Source: Burkholderiaceae bacterium (GTDB lineage: Bacteria > Pseudomonadota > Gammaproteobacteria > Burkholderiales > Burkholderiaceae_C). From it: DNA of 64,000 nucleotides. Positions 1 through 9,041 of this stretch are shown piece after piece (positions within the stretch are counted from its first letter, which is position 1; each line of letters starts with the position of its first letter). The translations under genes were made by a program, and so were the position numbers. The stretch spans positions 19,501 to 83,500 of the forward strand of contig JAMLIT010000010.1 in NCBI GenBank assembly GCA_023954035.1, in the 5' to 3' direction. Under the pieces are notes generated by a model. It worked only from the letters and a program-made list of their open reading frames with translations. It was not told the origin of the DNA and searched no databases.

Positions 1-31
1 CGCTGATTGCGCCAACCCGTACGATGCCGCC

Positions 32-883
32 ATGTCCGATACCGCTGCCCCAGCACCCCCTACATCCGCATCCGCATCAGCTGTAGCCTTCATTGGCGGC
101 GGCAACATGGCCAGCGCGCTGATCGGCGGCCTGCTGGCGCAAGGCATGGCGCCGGCGCAAATCGAGGTGGTGGAGCCCGCGGAGGCCGCGCGCAGCAGCT
201 TGCTCGCGCGCTTCGGCATCACCGCGCAAGCGCTTCCCGGACCACAGCTTCGGGACGCTGATCTGGTCGTCTGGGCCGTCAAACCCCAGGTGTTTCGCGA
301 AGCTGCCTTGCAGGCGCGTCCGCTCACGAACGCCGCCCTGCACCTGAGCGTAGCCGCGGGCATCCGCAGCAGCAGCATTGCCCAATGGCTGGGCACCGAG
401 CGCGTGGTGCGCGCCATGCCCAATACGCCGGCATTGATTGGCAGAGGCATGAGCGCGCTGTTTGCACGCAACGCCGTCGATGCGCTGGAATGCAAGCGGG
501 TCGAGCAGCTCATGGCACCCACCGGAGAGACGTTGTGGGTCACGCAAGAGCCGCTGCTTGACGCGGTGACCGCGCTCTCGGGCTCCGGCCCCGCCTACGT
601 TTTCTACTTTCTCGAAGCCATGACCCGCGCCGGTACCTCCATGGGACTGAGCGAGACGCAGGCGCACCGACTGGCGGTGGGCACTTTCGCCGGCGCGGCC
701 GAGCTGGCGCGCCAATCGGACGAGTCCCCGGAGGTGCTGCGCCAGCGCGTCACCTCCAAGGGCGGCACCACGCACGCAGCCATCGAATCCATGGAGCACG
801 CCGGCATCGCGGATGCCCTGGTCCGGGCCATCGAAGCGGCGCAGCAACGCGCACGCGAGCTCGGCGACGAGTTCGGCACTTGA
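32..883 (+). CDS. proC: Pyrroline-5-carboxylate reductase
   Basis: Last step of proline synthesis: NAD(P)H-dependent reduction of 1-pyrroline-5-carboxylate in the cytosol. The 283-residue product has the dinucleotide-binding motif IGGGNMA at residues 21-27, after a Ser/Ala/Pro-rich N-terminus of about 17 residues. The C-terminal dimerisation and substrate domain carries ALSGSGPAYVF and VTSKGGTTHAAIESM, both hallmarks of ProC. Length is normal for the family (about 270-285). The ATG at 32 is the first in frame and gives a full N-terminus. The gene converges on ubiA with a palindromic repeat between them. Family assignment is firm; whatever lies upstream is outside the window. Confidence 0.97.
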   Translation: MSDTAAPAPPTSASASAVAFIGGGNMASALIGGLLAQGMAPAQIEVVEPAEAARSSLLARFGITAQALPGPQLRDADLVVWAVKPQVFREAALQARPLTNAALHLSVAAGIRSSSIAQWLGTERVVRAMPNTPALIGRGMSALFARNAVDALECKRVEQLMAPTGETLWVTQEPLLDAVTALSGSGPAYVFYFLEAMTRAGTSMGLSETQAHRLAVGTFAGAAELARQSDESPEVLRQRVTSKGGTTHAAIESMEHAGIADALVRAIEAAQQRARELGDEFGT

Positions 884-895
884 GCCATTCAATTT

Positions 896-959
896 CAGAA
901 GTTTTTGGCCTCTAGCGCTTATTGGGCAAGCGCAAGCAGCTATTATTTTGATAGCTATT
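896..959 (+). repeat. Comamonadaceae-type palindromic repeat, intergenic copy 1
   Basis: AT-rich element between convergent proC and ubiA. The core GGCCTCTAGCGCTTATT lies at 907-923 and is followed by GCAAGCAGCTATTATTTTGA. The same core occurs exactly at 19447, 22080 and 48395. The ubiA stop codon (955-957 on the minus strand) lies inside the element, so the repeat defines the end of UbiA. T-rich tracts flank the inverted AGCGC arms, so it may also help terminate transcription from either side. Confidence 0.85.
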
Positions 960-1824
960 GCCGCAACAAGAGATCGGTGGCGATGCCGGCAAACAGGGTC
1001 AATCCGATCCAATGGTTCAGTCGAAAAGCGCGAAAACACCCGTCGCGCGTGCGGCCCCGGATCATTAGCGCGTGCCAAACCACCTGCACCAGCACCAGCG
1101 CCAGCGCAGTGAACAACCCCACGCCAAAGCCCTGCGCCCGCAGCGCCAGCCCCCAGATCACCACCAGCCCCAGGTAGAAAGCGAGCACGGCGGCCACGTC
1201 GAACCGACCCAGCGTAATGGCCGAGGTCTTCATGCCGATCTTCAGATCGTCGTCGCGGTCCACCATCGCGTACTCGGTGTCGTAGGCCAGCACCCAGCAC
1301 GCATTGCCCAGCAGCAGCCAGGCGGCCAGCATGGGCACGTCGTTGTTCACAGCGGCAAACGCCATGGGAATGCCGAAGCTGAACGCCAGGCCCAGCACCG
1401 CCTGCGGCATGGCCACATAGCGCTTGGCAAAGGGATAGACCACGGTGATCGCCAGCGCCGCCACCGACCAGGCCATGGTCAGCACATTGGTCAGCAGCAC
1501 CAGGCCAAAGGCGGCGGCGGCCAACGCCGCGGCCAGGATCAGGGCCTCGCGCACCGACACCGCTCCGGTGGTCACCGGCCGCTGCGCCGTGCGCTTGACG
1601 TGGCGGTCGAACTCTCGGTCGGCCACGTCGTTGATGCAGCAGCCCGCGCTGCGCATCAAAATGGTGCCCAGCGCAAACACCGCCAGCAGCCGCCACCCCG
1701 GAAAACCACCCGCCGCAATCCACAGGGCCGACAGCGTGGGCCAGAGCAGCAGCAGCCAGCCGGCGGGTCGATTCCAGCGAATCAGGTCCAGGTACAGGGC
1801 AAAGCGGGAGCGGGGGGCGGACAT
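955..1824 (-). CDS. ubiA: 4-hydroxybenzoate polyprenyltransferase
   Basis: Inner-membrane prenyltransferase that attaches the polyprenyl tail to 4-hydroxybenzoate in ubiquinone synthesis. The 289-residue polytopic protein has both Asp-rich motifs of the family: NDVADREFD starting at about residue 65, and [12 protein letters not shown] at about residue 182. These bind Mg-diphosphate. Hydrophobic helices such as [18 protein letters not shown] surround them. Length matches UbiA (about 290). The TAG stop falls within the repeat at 896-959. UbiA is well supported over other prenyltransferases by the second motif and length. Confidence 0.95.
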   Translation of the reverse strand: MSAPRSRFALYLDLIRWNRPAGWLLLLWPTLSALWIAAGGFPGWRLLAVFALGTILMRSAGCCINDVADREFDRHVKRTAQRPVTTGAVSVREALILAAALAAAAFGLVLLTNVLTMAWSVAALAITVVYPFAKRYVAMPQAVLGLAFSFGIPMAFAAVNNDVPMLAAWLLLGNACWVLAYDTEYAMVDRDDDLKIGMKTSAITLGRFDVAAVLAFYLGLVVIWGLALRAQGFGVGLFTALALVLVQVVWHALMIRGRTRDGCFRAFRLNHWIGLTLFAGIATDLLLRQ

Positions 1825-1937
1825 GGCAGGCGGGGCAATGGGCGACGGGCGCAGCGGGCAGAGCCTTCGCGGCGGCTGCTCAATGTAGCAGCCGCGGCGA
1901 ACCCGTGAGGCGCCCGTCTTTTGGTGACAATGCTTGC

Positions 1938-1952
1938 GTGCACAGTGTGCAC
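1938..1952. promoter_or_regulatory. Perfect 7-1-7 palindrome upstream of the hybrid kinase
   Basis: The sequence GTGCACAGTGTGCAC is an uninterrupted inverted repeat (GTGCACA, central G, TGTGCAC). It ends 28 bases before the preferred ATG of the hybrid kinase. Position and symmetry suit an operator for a dimeric regulator, but I cannot name the regulator. It also argues that the in-frame TTG at 1921 and ATG at 1930 are not the true start. Confidence 0.45.
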
Positions 1953-1980
1953 GGCCTCAAAAGAACTTCGAAACCCCAAG

Positions 1981-4900
1981 ATGCTGCCAGCCACCGACGT
2001 CTCTCCCCTGCCGCTTGCGCCCACGCTACCGGGCGATGTGCACTCCGAACGCGACGAAGTGCGCGTTTCGCGGCGCGTGATGTTCGGGTTCCTGCTTGCG
2101 GCGCTGGCCACCGTCCTCATCGGCATCGTCACCTACTGGGCCTCGGCCGAGCGCGGGAACGCCGTGGCGCGTCTGGGACGCGCGCAGCAATCGGTTGAAC
2201 AACTGCAGAAGGTCATGCGCACCGCAATCGAAGCGGAGAGCGGCCAGCGCGGCTTCCTGCTGACCGGCGAGGCGCGCTACCTCAGCGTGTACGAAATGGC
2301 GGTCGGGAAAATGCCCGAACAGCTCGACGCGCTTCGCCGCACGCTCAATGAACGCGAATCCTTGATCGAACGCCACAAGGAACTGGCCGCGCTCATCGAT
2401 GCCAAATGGGACCAGCTGGCGCGCACCGTCGCGCTGTACCGCAGCGGCAAAACCGACGAGGCCCTCTCCCTCGCGCGCGCGGGCCACGGCCAAACCATCC
2501 TGGAAAAGCTGCGCGCCGTGGGGGATGCCTTTGCTGCCGAGCTGCAGCAGCGCGCCGACGAGCGCCGCGACGAATGGCGCACCTCGGCCAATTGGTCGAC
2601 CTGGGTCGCCGGGGGCGGCTCCGTGCTGCTGCTGGTGCTCATCGGCATGGCCGCCGCCATGACGGCCCGCGAGCAGGCGAACAAGGCGCGCCAATCCTGG
2701 GTCGACCGCGGAATCCTGGGGTTGGGCGTCGCGCTGCAAGGCGATCATGCCCTGGACGGCCTCGGCGAGCTGGCCATGCGCCAGCTCGCGGCCTACATGG
2801 GTGCACAGGTGGGCGCGGCCTATGTGGTGCGGGGCGCGCAGCGGCTGGAGCTGTTTGGCGCGTACGCCCTCGATTCCCAGCACGCCATGGGCACCGTGGT
2901 ACCGGGCGAGGGCTTGCTGGGCGAAGCCTTGCGTTCTCGCGCGTTGCACCACGTGCGCGAGGTGCCCGAGGGCTACCTGCGCGTCACCTCGGCCACAGGC
3001 GCGGCCACGCCCCGCGAATTGCTGCTGATGCCGGCGGTCTACGGCGCCCGCGTGTTTGCGGTGCTGGAACTGGGTTTCTTCCGCGAAGTGCGTCTGGCCG
3101 ACAAAGAGCTGCTGCGGCGCGCTTCGGAGATGCTAGCGCTCGCCATTCGCGCCGCGCTCGACCGCAGCGAACTCGAGCGCCTGCTGCGCGAGACGCAGCG
3201 CCAGTCCGAACAGCTTCAGACGCAGCAGGAAGAGCTGCGCGTATCGAACGAAGAGCTGGAGCAGCAAAGCCGCTCGCTCCAGGCATCGCAGGCACAGATG
3301 GAACTGCAGCAAACGGAGCTCGAGCAGACCAACGCCCAACTGGAGGAGCAGACCAGCCAGTTGGAGGAGCAGCGCGAGAAGCTGCTCATCGCCCAGGAAA
3401 TCCTGACCGCCAAGGCCAGCGAGCTGGAGCTGGCCAGCCAGTACAAAAGCGAATTCCTGGCCAACATGAGCCATGAACTGCGCACCCCGCTCAATTCCTC
3501 GCTCATTCTGGCCAAACTGCTGGGCGACAACAAAAGCGGCAATTTGAGCGCCGAGCAAGTGAAGTACGCGCAAACGATTTACGCCGCCGGCAACGACTTG
3601 CTGGCGCTGATCAACGACATCCTCGACCTGGCCAAAATCGAATCGGGCCAGGCCGACGTCGAGGTGGAACCCATTCCCATCGCCAAGACGCTGACCGCCC
3701 TGCTCGACCCGCTGCGCCCGCTGGCAGCGCAGAAAGGCCTGGCGATTTCCAGCAGCATCGACGCGGACGTCCCTGGTCACATGGAAACCGACCCGCGCCG
3801 CCTGGGCCAGATACTGAAAAACCTGCTCTCCAACGCGATCAAATTCACGGAAAACGGCTCGATCCACGTGCATGTCGGGATGGCGCCCAGCGGGCGGATT
3901 GCGTTTTCGGTGCGCGACACCGGCATTGGTATCGCCGCGCACCAGCAGGCCCTGGTGTTCGAGGCGTTTCGCCAGGCCGATGGCAGCACCCACCGCAAAT
4001 ACGGCGGCACGGGCCTGGGCCTTTCGATTTCGCGCAGCCTGGCGCACCGCCTGGGCGGCGACATCGTGCTCGAGAGCGTGCCCGGCCAGGGAAGCACCTT
4101 CACGCTCGAACTGCCGGTGCGCCTGGTGGACACCCGGCCCGCCGCGCCTGCTCCGGCTGCGGCGACGCCCGCCCTGCCGCCGCCAGCGCGGTCCACCCCT
4201 GCGCAGCCATGGAGCCAGGGCGCGCGCAGCCTGCTGGTGATCGAGGACGACCCCCGGTTTGCCCAGATTCTGCAAGAGCTGGCCGTCGAGAGGGGGTTTG
4301 AATGCGCCGTGGCCAGCAACGCGGCCCAAGGGCTGGAGATTGCCGCCGCGCATCCACCTGCAGCCATCGTGCTGGACGTGAACCTGCCCGATTTCTCCGG
4401 CCTGGGCGTGCTCGACCAGCTCAAGCGCAATCCGGCGACGCGCCATATTCCGGTGCACATCGTCTCCGTGGCCGACTATGCCAAGGAGGCGCTCGAGCGC
4501 GGCGCCGTGGGCTACGCGCTCAAGCCCGTCAAACGCGAGGAACTGGTGCGCGCGCTCGAGCGCCTGGAAGGCAAATTCACCCCCGGCCTGCGCCGCGTTC
4601 TGGTGGTGGAGGACGATGCCCGCCAGCGCGAGAGCGTGCGCGCGCTGCTGCAAAGCGACGGGATCGAGATCGTCGGCGTCGAAACCGCGGCGCAGGCCCT
4701 GGAGCAACTGGCCCGCAGCACCTTCGACTGCATGGTGATGGACGTGAATCTGCCCGACCTGAGCGGCTACGAATTGCTGGAGAAAATGGCCGAACAGGAA
4801 GAGGTGTCGTTCCCCCCCGTGATCGTCTACACCGGCCGGGCCCTGAACGCCGACGAAGAGCAGAAGCTGCGGCGTTTTTCGCGCTCGATCATCATCAAGG

Positions 4901-5403
4901 ACGCTCATTCGCCCGAACGCTTGCTCGACGAGGTCACCCTGTTCCTGCACCAGGTGGAATCCGAAATGAGCGAGGAGCGCCAGCGCATGCTGCAACGGGC
5001 GCGCAACCGCGAAGAGGCGTTCGAAGGCCGCACCATCCTGGTGGTGGAGGACGACGTGCGCAATGTCTTTGCGCTCGCCAGCGTGCTCGAACCCACCGGC
5101 ATCCGCGTGGAAATTGCCCGCAACGGGCGCGAAGCGCTGGAGTGGCTGGACAGCCACCGCGGCAAGCAAGGTGCCGATCTGGTCCTGATGGACATCATGA
5201 TGCCGGAGATGGACGGCTACACCGCCATGCGCGAGATTCGCAAGCGCCCGGATGGCAAGCGCATTCCCATCATTGCGCTCACGGCCAAGGCCATGCGCGA
5301 CGACCAGGAAAAATGCCTGGCCGCTGGCGCGAGCGACTACATCGCCAAGCCGCTGGACGTGGACAAGCTGATGTCGCTGGTGCGCGTCTGGATGCCGAAG
5401 TAA
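1981..5403 (+). CDS. Hybrid sensor histidine kinase with CHASE3, GAF and three receiver domains
   Basis: Membrane sensor kinase, 1140 residues from the preferred ATG. Order: TM1 near residues 33-53, a CHASE3-like extracytoplasmic domain to about 205, TM2 near 209-229, a GAF domain to about 390, and a Gln/Glu-rich coiled coil (about 395-490). A HisKA box SHELRTPLN follows with phosphorylatable His498, then the HATPase with DTGIGI and GGTGLGLSIS. Three receiver domains carry acceptor Asp799, Asp921 and Asp1071. Multiple receivers suggest branched phosphotransfer to the downstream CheR/CheB/kinase products. It heads a tight four-gene operon. The in-frame TTG 1921 and ATG 1930 are alternative starts; the palindrome at 1938-1952 argues against them. 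The input signal is unknown. Confidence 0.9.
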   Translation: MLPATDVSPLPLAPTLPGDVHSERDEVRVSRRVMFGFLLAALATVLIGIVTYWASAERGNAVARLGRAQQSVEQLQKVMRTAIEAESGQRGFLLTGEARYLSVYEMAVGKMPEQLDALRRTLNERESLIERHKELAALIDAKWDQLARTVALYRSGKTDEALSLARAGHGQTILEKLRAVGDAFAAELQQRADERRDEWRTSANWSTWVAGGGSVLLLVLIGMAAAMTAREQANKARQSWVDRGILGLGVALQGDHALDGLGELAMRQLAAYMGAQVGAAYVVRGAQRLELFGAYALDSQHAMGTVVPGEGLLGEALRSRALHHVREVPEGYLRVTSATGAATPRELLLMPAVYGARVFAVLELGFFREVRLADKELLRRASEMLALAIRAALDRSELERLLRETQRQSEQLQTQQEELRVSNEELEQQSRSLQASQAQMELQQTELEQTNAQLEEQTSQLEEQREKLLIAQEILTAKASELELASQYKSEFLANMSHELRTPLNSSLILAKLLGDNKSGNLSAEQVKYAQTIYAAGNDLLALINDILDLAKIESGQADVEVEPIPIAKTLTALLDPLRPLAAQKGLAISSSIDADVPGHMETDPRRLGQILKNLLSNAIKFTENGSIHVHVGMAPSGRIAFSVRDTGIGIAAHQQALVFEAFRQADGSTHRKYGGTGLGLSISRSLAHRLGGDIVLESVPGQGSTFTLELPVRLVDTRPAAPAPAAATPALPPPARSTPAQPWSQGARSLLVIEDDPRFAQILQELAVERGFECAVASNAAQGLEIAAAHPPAAIVLDVNLPDFSGLGVLDQLKRNPATRHIPVHIVSVADYAKEALERGAVGYALKPVKREELVRALERLEGKFTPGLRRVLVVEDDARQRESVRALLQSDGIEIVGVETAAQALEQLARSTFDCMVMDVNLPDLSGYELLEKMAEQEEVSFPPVIVYTGRALNADEEQKLRRFSRSIIIKDAHSPERLLDEVTLFLHQVESEMSEERQRMLQRARNREEAFEGRTILVVEDDVRNVFALASVLEPTGIRVEIARNGREALEWLDSHRGKQGADLVLMDIMMPEMDGYTAMREIRKRPDGKRIPIIALTAKAMRDDQEKCLAAGASDYIAKPLDVDKLMSLVRVWMPK

Positions 5404-5420
5404 ATCGGGTTTTTGCATCC

Positions 5421-6260
5421 ATGGCGCATCGCAAACTCTCCAAGACCGCCGACATCGAGCAGCGTTTGCTGCTGGACGCCATTTTTCTGCGCTACCACTA
5501 CGACTTTCGCTCCTATGCCCAGGCTTCGCTGCGTCGGCGGCTCAACGCAGCGCTGGCGCACTTCCAATGCAAGACGATTTCGCAGCTTCAGGACCGCGTG
5601 CTGCACGAGCCCGAGGTATTTGCCGGCATGCTGGACTACCTCACCGTGCAAGTGAGCGACATGTTCCGCGACCCCAGCTATTTTCGCGCTCTGCGCGAAC
5701 AGGTGCTGCCGCATTTGCGCACCTATCCGTCCCTGAAAATCTGGGTGGCCGGTTGCAGCGCGGGCGAAGAGGTGTATTCGCTGGCCGTGCTGCTCAAGGA
5801 GGCCGGATTGCTCGAACGCAGCCTGATCTACGCCACCGATATCAACACCCGGGCGCTGCAGGCCGCCAGCGCCGGTGTCTTCGACATCGAGCGCGTGGCG
5901 GCGTTCACGCAGAACCACGCCGCTTCCGGTGCGGCGGGCTCGCTCTCGGACTACTACACGGCCGGCTACGGCCGGGTCGTGTTCCACAAGTCGCTGCGCG
6001 AACACATGGTGTTCTCCGACCACAGCCTGGCCACGGACAGCGTCTTTTCCGAAGTCCATCTGGTGTCCTGCCGCAACGTGCTGATCTATTTTGAGCGCAG
6101 CTTGCAGGACCGCGCCCTCGGCCTGTTCCGCGAGGCGCTGTGCCATCGGGGGTTTCTGGGTCTTGGCAGCAAGGAGTCGCTGCGCTTTTCCAGCCACGCC
6201 GACGCGTTCGAGGACTTCGTGCTGCCGCAGCGCATTTACCGCAAGAGAGCGCCGGCATGA
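5421..6260 (+). CDS. cheR: CheR-type protein-glutamate methyltransferase
   Basis: SAM-dependent methylation of glutamates, classically on chemoreceptors. The 279-residue protein has the CheR N-terminal helical domain and the SAM pocket motif VAGCSAGEEVYSLA at about residues 109-122. CRNVLIYF follows further on. ATG 5421 lies 17 bases after the kinase stop and gives a standard-length protein. The stop overlaps the next ATG (ATGA), so it is translationally coupled to the methylesterase. No chemoreceptor, cheA or cheW is in this operon, so its target may not be classical chemotaxis; such CheR/CheB-kinase modules exist in many proteobacteria. Confidence 0.93.
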   Translation: MAHRKLSKTADIEQRLLLDAIFLRYHYDFRSYAQASLRRRLNAALAHFQCKTISQLQDRVLHEPEVFAGMLDYLTVQVSDMFRDPSYFRALREQVLPHLRTYPSLKIWVAGCSAGEEVYSLAVLLKEAGLLERSLIYATDINTRALQAASAGVFDIERVAAFTQNHAASGAAGSLSDYYTAGYGRVVFHKSLREHMVFSDHSLATDSVFSEVHLVSCRNVLIYFERSLQDRALGLFREALCHRGFLGLGSKESLRFSSHADAFEDFVLPQRIYRKRAPA

Positions 6261-6850
6261 CCCGTCCGATCCAGGCATTTCAGGCCATCGTTATCGGCGG
6301 CTCCGCCGGCGCCATGGAAGCCTTGCTGACCTTGCTGCCCGCCCTGCCGGCGACGCTGCGCGCCAGCATCGCCGTGACGCTGCACGTGCAGCGCGATAAG
6401 CCCAGCCTTCTCGCGCAAGTGTTTGGCCCGCGCTGCGCCCTGGCGGTCCGCGAGGCGCACGACCAAGAGCCGCTCGAGCCCGGCACCATCTTTTTTGCAC
6501 CGCCCGACTACCATTTGCTGGTGGACCAGGGGCCGCGGTTGAGCCTTTCCTTGGACGCGCCGCTGCATTTCTCGCGCCCGGCCATCGACGTTCTCTTTGA
6601 ATCGGCAGCCGACCTCCTGGGCGAGCACCTGATCGGCATCCTGCTTTCTGGCGCCAACGCCGACGGCGCCCAGGGCCTTGCTGCCATCCACCGGGCCGGC
6701 GGTTTGTGTCTGGTGCAATCGCCGGACAGCGCCCCATCGCCCACGATGCCGCTGGCCGCGCTGTCACTGGTTCCCGACGGCGCACAGGTCCTGAGCCCGG
6801 CGGCCATGGCCGAGACCCTCATCGGCCTGCACACGCGGAGATTGCTGTGA
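6257..6850 (+). CDS. cheB: CheB-type methylesterase lacking a receiver domain
   Basis: Hydrolyses glutamyl methyl esters, opposing CheR. The 197-residue product consists only of the CheB catalytic domain. The nucleophile lies in IGGSAGAMEAL (Ser16), a His in LHVQRD, and the catalytic Asp in LLSGANADGAQG. The usual N-terminal receiver is missing, so activity would be controlled by partner receivers, plausibly those of the hybrid kinase or the next gene. It starts inside the cheR stop (ATGA) and its own stop overlaps the GTG of the next gene (GTGA). Confidence 0.9.
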   Translation: MTRPIQAFQAIVIGGSAGAMEALLTLLPALPATLRASIAVTLHVQRDKPSLLAQVFGPRCALAVREAHDQEPLEPGTIFFAPPDYHLLVDQGPRLSLSLDAPLHFSRPAIDVLFESAADLLGEHLIGILLSGANADGAQGLAAIHRAGGLCLVQSPDSAPSPTMPLAALSLVPDGAQVLSPAAMAETLIGLHTRRLL

Positions 6851-7995
6851 AACGACCTGCCAGCCTGGACGCGCAACGCCAAACGCCGATCAAGTGCCTG
6901 ATCGTCGACGACATCGAGGAAAACCTGGTGGCCCTGCAAGCCTTGCTCGAGCGCGAGGGGCTGCTGATTCTCAAGGCGCGCTCGGGCGCGCAGGCGCTGG
7001 AACTGCTGCTTGCGCATGGCGACATTGCGCTGGCACTGCTGGACGTACAAATGCCCGAAATGAACGGCTTCGAACTCGCCGAGCTGATTCGCGGACGCGA
7101 GCGCACGCGCCACATTCCGCTGATCTTCATCACCGCGGGCGCGCAAAACCCGGGCTGGCAGTTCAAAGGCTACGACGCCGGCGCCGTGGATTTTCTCTAC
7201 AAGCCCATCGACCCGCACATTTTGCTGAGCAAGGTCGAAGTGTTTTTCACCCTGCACCGCCAAAAACGCGCGCTGGCGCACGAACTGGCCGAGCGGACCG
7301 AGGCGCTGCGCATCAACGAGATGTTCATGGCGGTGCTGGGCCACGACCTGCGCACCCCACTGACTTCGGTCACTCTGGCCTCCGGCGCCCTGGCGCGCAC
7401 CTGTACGGACGACAAGAGCAAGGCGCTGGCCGAGCGCATTCTCTCCAGCGCGCGGCGCATGGACGCGATGATCGAGGATTTGCTCGACCTCACACGCATC
7501 CGCCAATACGGTGGCCTCAGCCTGCATCCCAAACCGCTGGATCTGGGCGAACTGTGCGAGCGCCTCGTCGACGAGCTGCATGGTCACGGCGACCGGCAGG
7601 TGGTGCTCAGCCGCACGGGCACGCTGACCGGGTCGTGGGACGGGGATCGCCTGGCCCAGGTGCTGAGCAATCTGCTGGGCAATGCGCTGCGCCACGGTGC
7701 AGCCGACCGCCCCATTGCCCTGGCACTCGATGGCAGCCAAGGGGGTGAGGTTCGCCTGGAAATAAGCAATGGCGGCTGTATTGCCGCCGATTTGCTGCCG
7801 GTGTTGTTCCACCCTTTTCGCGGTGGCAGCGGTCAAGGTGGGCGGCGCGATGGGCTGGGCCTGGGCCTGTACATCGTGCAGCAAATCGTCAGCAGCCACG
7901 GCGGCAACATTGCGGTGCACAGCGCGGACGAGCGCACCTGCTTTACCGTCCACCTTCCCAGGCAGTGCCCAGGAACCCGCCTCTCAGGCGCCTGA
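6847..7995 (+). CDS. Receiver-histidine kinase fusion
   Basis: Soluble 382-residue protein with an N-terminal receiver (CLIVDDIEEN, acceptor Asp66 in LLDVQMPEMNG, Lys in YKPID). A HisKA box GHDLRTPLTSV follows with His166, then a HATPase ending in DGLGLGLYIVQQI. There are no membrane segments, so it takes its signal from another protein, probably the upstream hybrid kinase. The start is GTG 6847, overlapping the cheB stop by four bases. Its 3' end overlaps that of the opposite-strand response regulator by 12 bases (7984-7995), an unusually tight convergent arrangement. Confidence 0.9.
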   Translation: MKRPASLDAQRQTPIKCLIVDDIEENLVALQALLEREGLLILKARSGAQALELLLAHGDIALALLDVQMPEMNGFELAELIRGRERTRHIPLIFITAGAQNPGWQFKGYDAGAVDFLYKPIDPHILLSKVEVFFTLHRQKRALAHELAERTEALRINEMFMAVLGHDLRTPLTSVTLASGALARTCTDDKSKALAERILSSARRMDAMIEDLLDLTRIRQYGGLSLHPKPLDLGELCERLVDELHGHGDRQVVLSRTGTLTGSWDGDRLAQVLSNLLGNALRHGAADRPIALALDGSQGGEVRLEISNGGCIAADLLPVLFHPFRGGSGQGGRRDGLGLGLYIVQQIVSSHGGNIAVHSADERTCFTVHLPRQCPGTRLSGA

Positions 7996-8361
7996 ATTCC
8001 TGCCAGGGGCCAGGGCCCACTCGGCCTCCTGCAGCAGCGCGTCGAGCTGCTCGACCTCGAACGGTTTGAGCAGCGTGTGCACATGGGGTCCCCAGGCCTG
8101 CGCATGCGGGCCCAGTTGGTAGCCCGAGCACAGCACCAGCCAGCGGTTCCGATCCGCGGCCAGCAGGCGCTGCGCCAGGTCAATCCCCGACAGACCAGGC
8201 AGACTGACGTCGGTCACCACCAGGTTGAATGCGTGCTCCGCATCCAGCGCCAGGGCGTGCTCGGCGCTTTCGCACAGCGTGACCGAGCGCCCCTCAGCCT
8301 CCATCAGCATGCCAATCGTCTCTCGCAGCTCGGCGTGGTCTTCAACGTACAGAATGCGCAT
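7984..8361 (-). CDS. Single-domain response regulator
   Basis: A receiver domain only (125 residues): acidic pocket ILYVEDH at residues 3-9, acceptor Asp in VVTDVSLPGLSG, and the conserved Lys in LLKPFE. It has no output domain, so it should work as a CheY/Spo0F-like phosphorelay intermediate. Convergent with the receiver-kinase gene and probably part of the same network, though transcribed separately. ATG 8361 is used; it has no clear Shine-Dalgarno sequence. Confidence 0.87.
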   Translation of the reverse strand: MRILYVEDHAELRETIGMLMEAEGRSVTLCESAEHALALDAEHAFNLVVTDVSLPGLSGIDLAQRLLAADRNRWLVLCSGYQLGPHAQAWGPHVHTLLKPFEVEQLDALLQEAEWALAPGRNSGA

Positions 8362-8456
8362 GGGGGGCGGGAAGGGGGATGCTCGCAAACCACGATCATC
8401 GCAAGAGCCCTCGCCCGCGCGCTGTAGGACGGCGCCCTGAGCGCCCGCGGTGAAAA

Positions 8457-8966
8457 CTACTCCTCCAGCAGCGAGCGCAGCATCCAGGCGGTCTGCTCGT
8501 GCACCGTCAGACGTTGGGTCAGCAGGTCGGCCGTGGGTTCGTCGCCCGCCTTGTCGGCCAGCGGGAACAGCTCGCGCGCCGTGCGGGCCACAGCCTCGTG
8601 GCCGGTGACCAGTACGCGCACCATGTCCAGCGCTCGCGGCGGCTCGGCCGGAGCATCGGGAAGACTGGTGAGCTTGCCAAACTGCGCGTAGGATCCCGGC
8701 GCCGTATGGCCCAGCGAGCGCACGCGCTCGGCAATCGGATCGACGGCATTCCACAGCTCGGTGTACTGCCCCATGAACATCAGGTGCAAGGTGTTGAACA
8801 TCGGGCCGGTGACGTTCCAGTGGAAATTGTGCGTCGTGAGGTAGAGCGTATAAGTGTCTGCCAGCAGGCGCGAAAGCCCCTTGGCGATCGCTGCGCGGTC
8901 TTGCTCCGAGATGCCGATATTGATGCGCGGTGCCCCACCAGCGGGAGATGCGGGTTTTTTGGCCAT
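8457..8966 (-). CDS. dps: Dps family ferritin-like DNA-protection protein
   Basis: Dodecameric mini-ferritin that oxidises and stores iron with peroxide and protects DNA. It is 169 residues long. Inter-subunit ferroxidase ligands are visible as His49 (in FHWNVTG), His61, Asp76 and Glu80; the 12-15-4 spacing matches the family. A Lys/Ala/Pro-rich N-terminal tail ([11 protein letters not shown]) may contact DNA. The start at 8966 is chosen over an upstream in-frame start because AAAGGA precedes it at proper spacing. It lies directly downstream of oxyR, a classical regulator of dps. Confidence 0.95.
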   Translation of the reverse strand: MAKKPASPAGGAPRINIGISEQDRAAIAKGLSRLLADTYTLYLTTHNFHWNVTGPMFNTLHLMFMGQYTELWNAVDPIAERVRSLGHTAPGSYAQFGKLTSLPDAPAEPPRALDMVRVLVTGHEAVARTARELFPLADKAGDEPTADLLTQRLTVHEQTAWMLRSLLEE

Positions 8967-9012
8967 GAGACGTCCTTTCGACTGATAAAGAAAAACAGCT
9001 TGGTGCCTTCCC

Positions 9013-9041
9013 ACTATAGGTCGGGTTCAGGTCAGCCGTTG
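9013..9041 (-). promoter_or_regulatory. Possible dps promoter
   Basis: On the minus strand TATAGT (9013-9018) resembles a -10 box, 47 bases before the dps start. The -35 position (CAACGG) is poor, as expected for a promoter that needs an activator such as OxyR. This is inference from spacing; no OxyR site was identified with confidence. Confidence 0.3.

Noticed and set aside
3133-5418. Long minus-strand open frame (761 codons) across the hybrid kinase
   Set aside because: Antisense shadow of a domain-rich gene in G+C-rich DNA; composition is His/Gln/Arg-rich with no recognisable domain.
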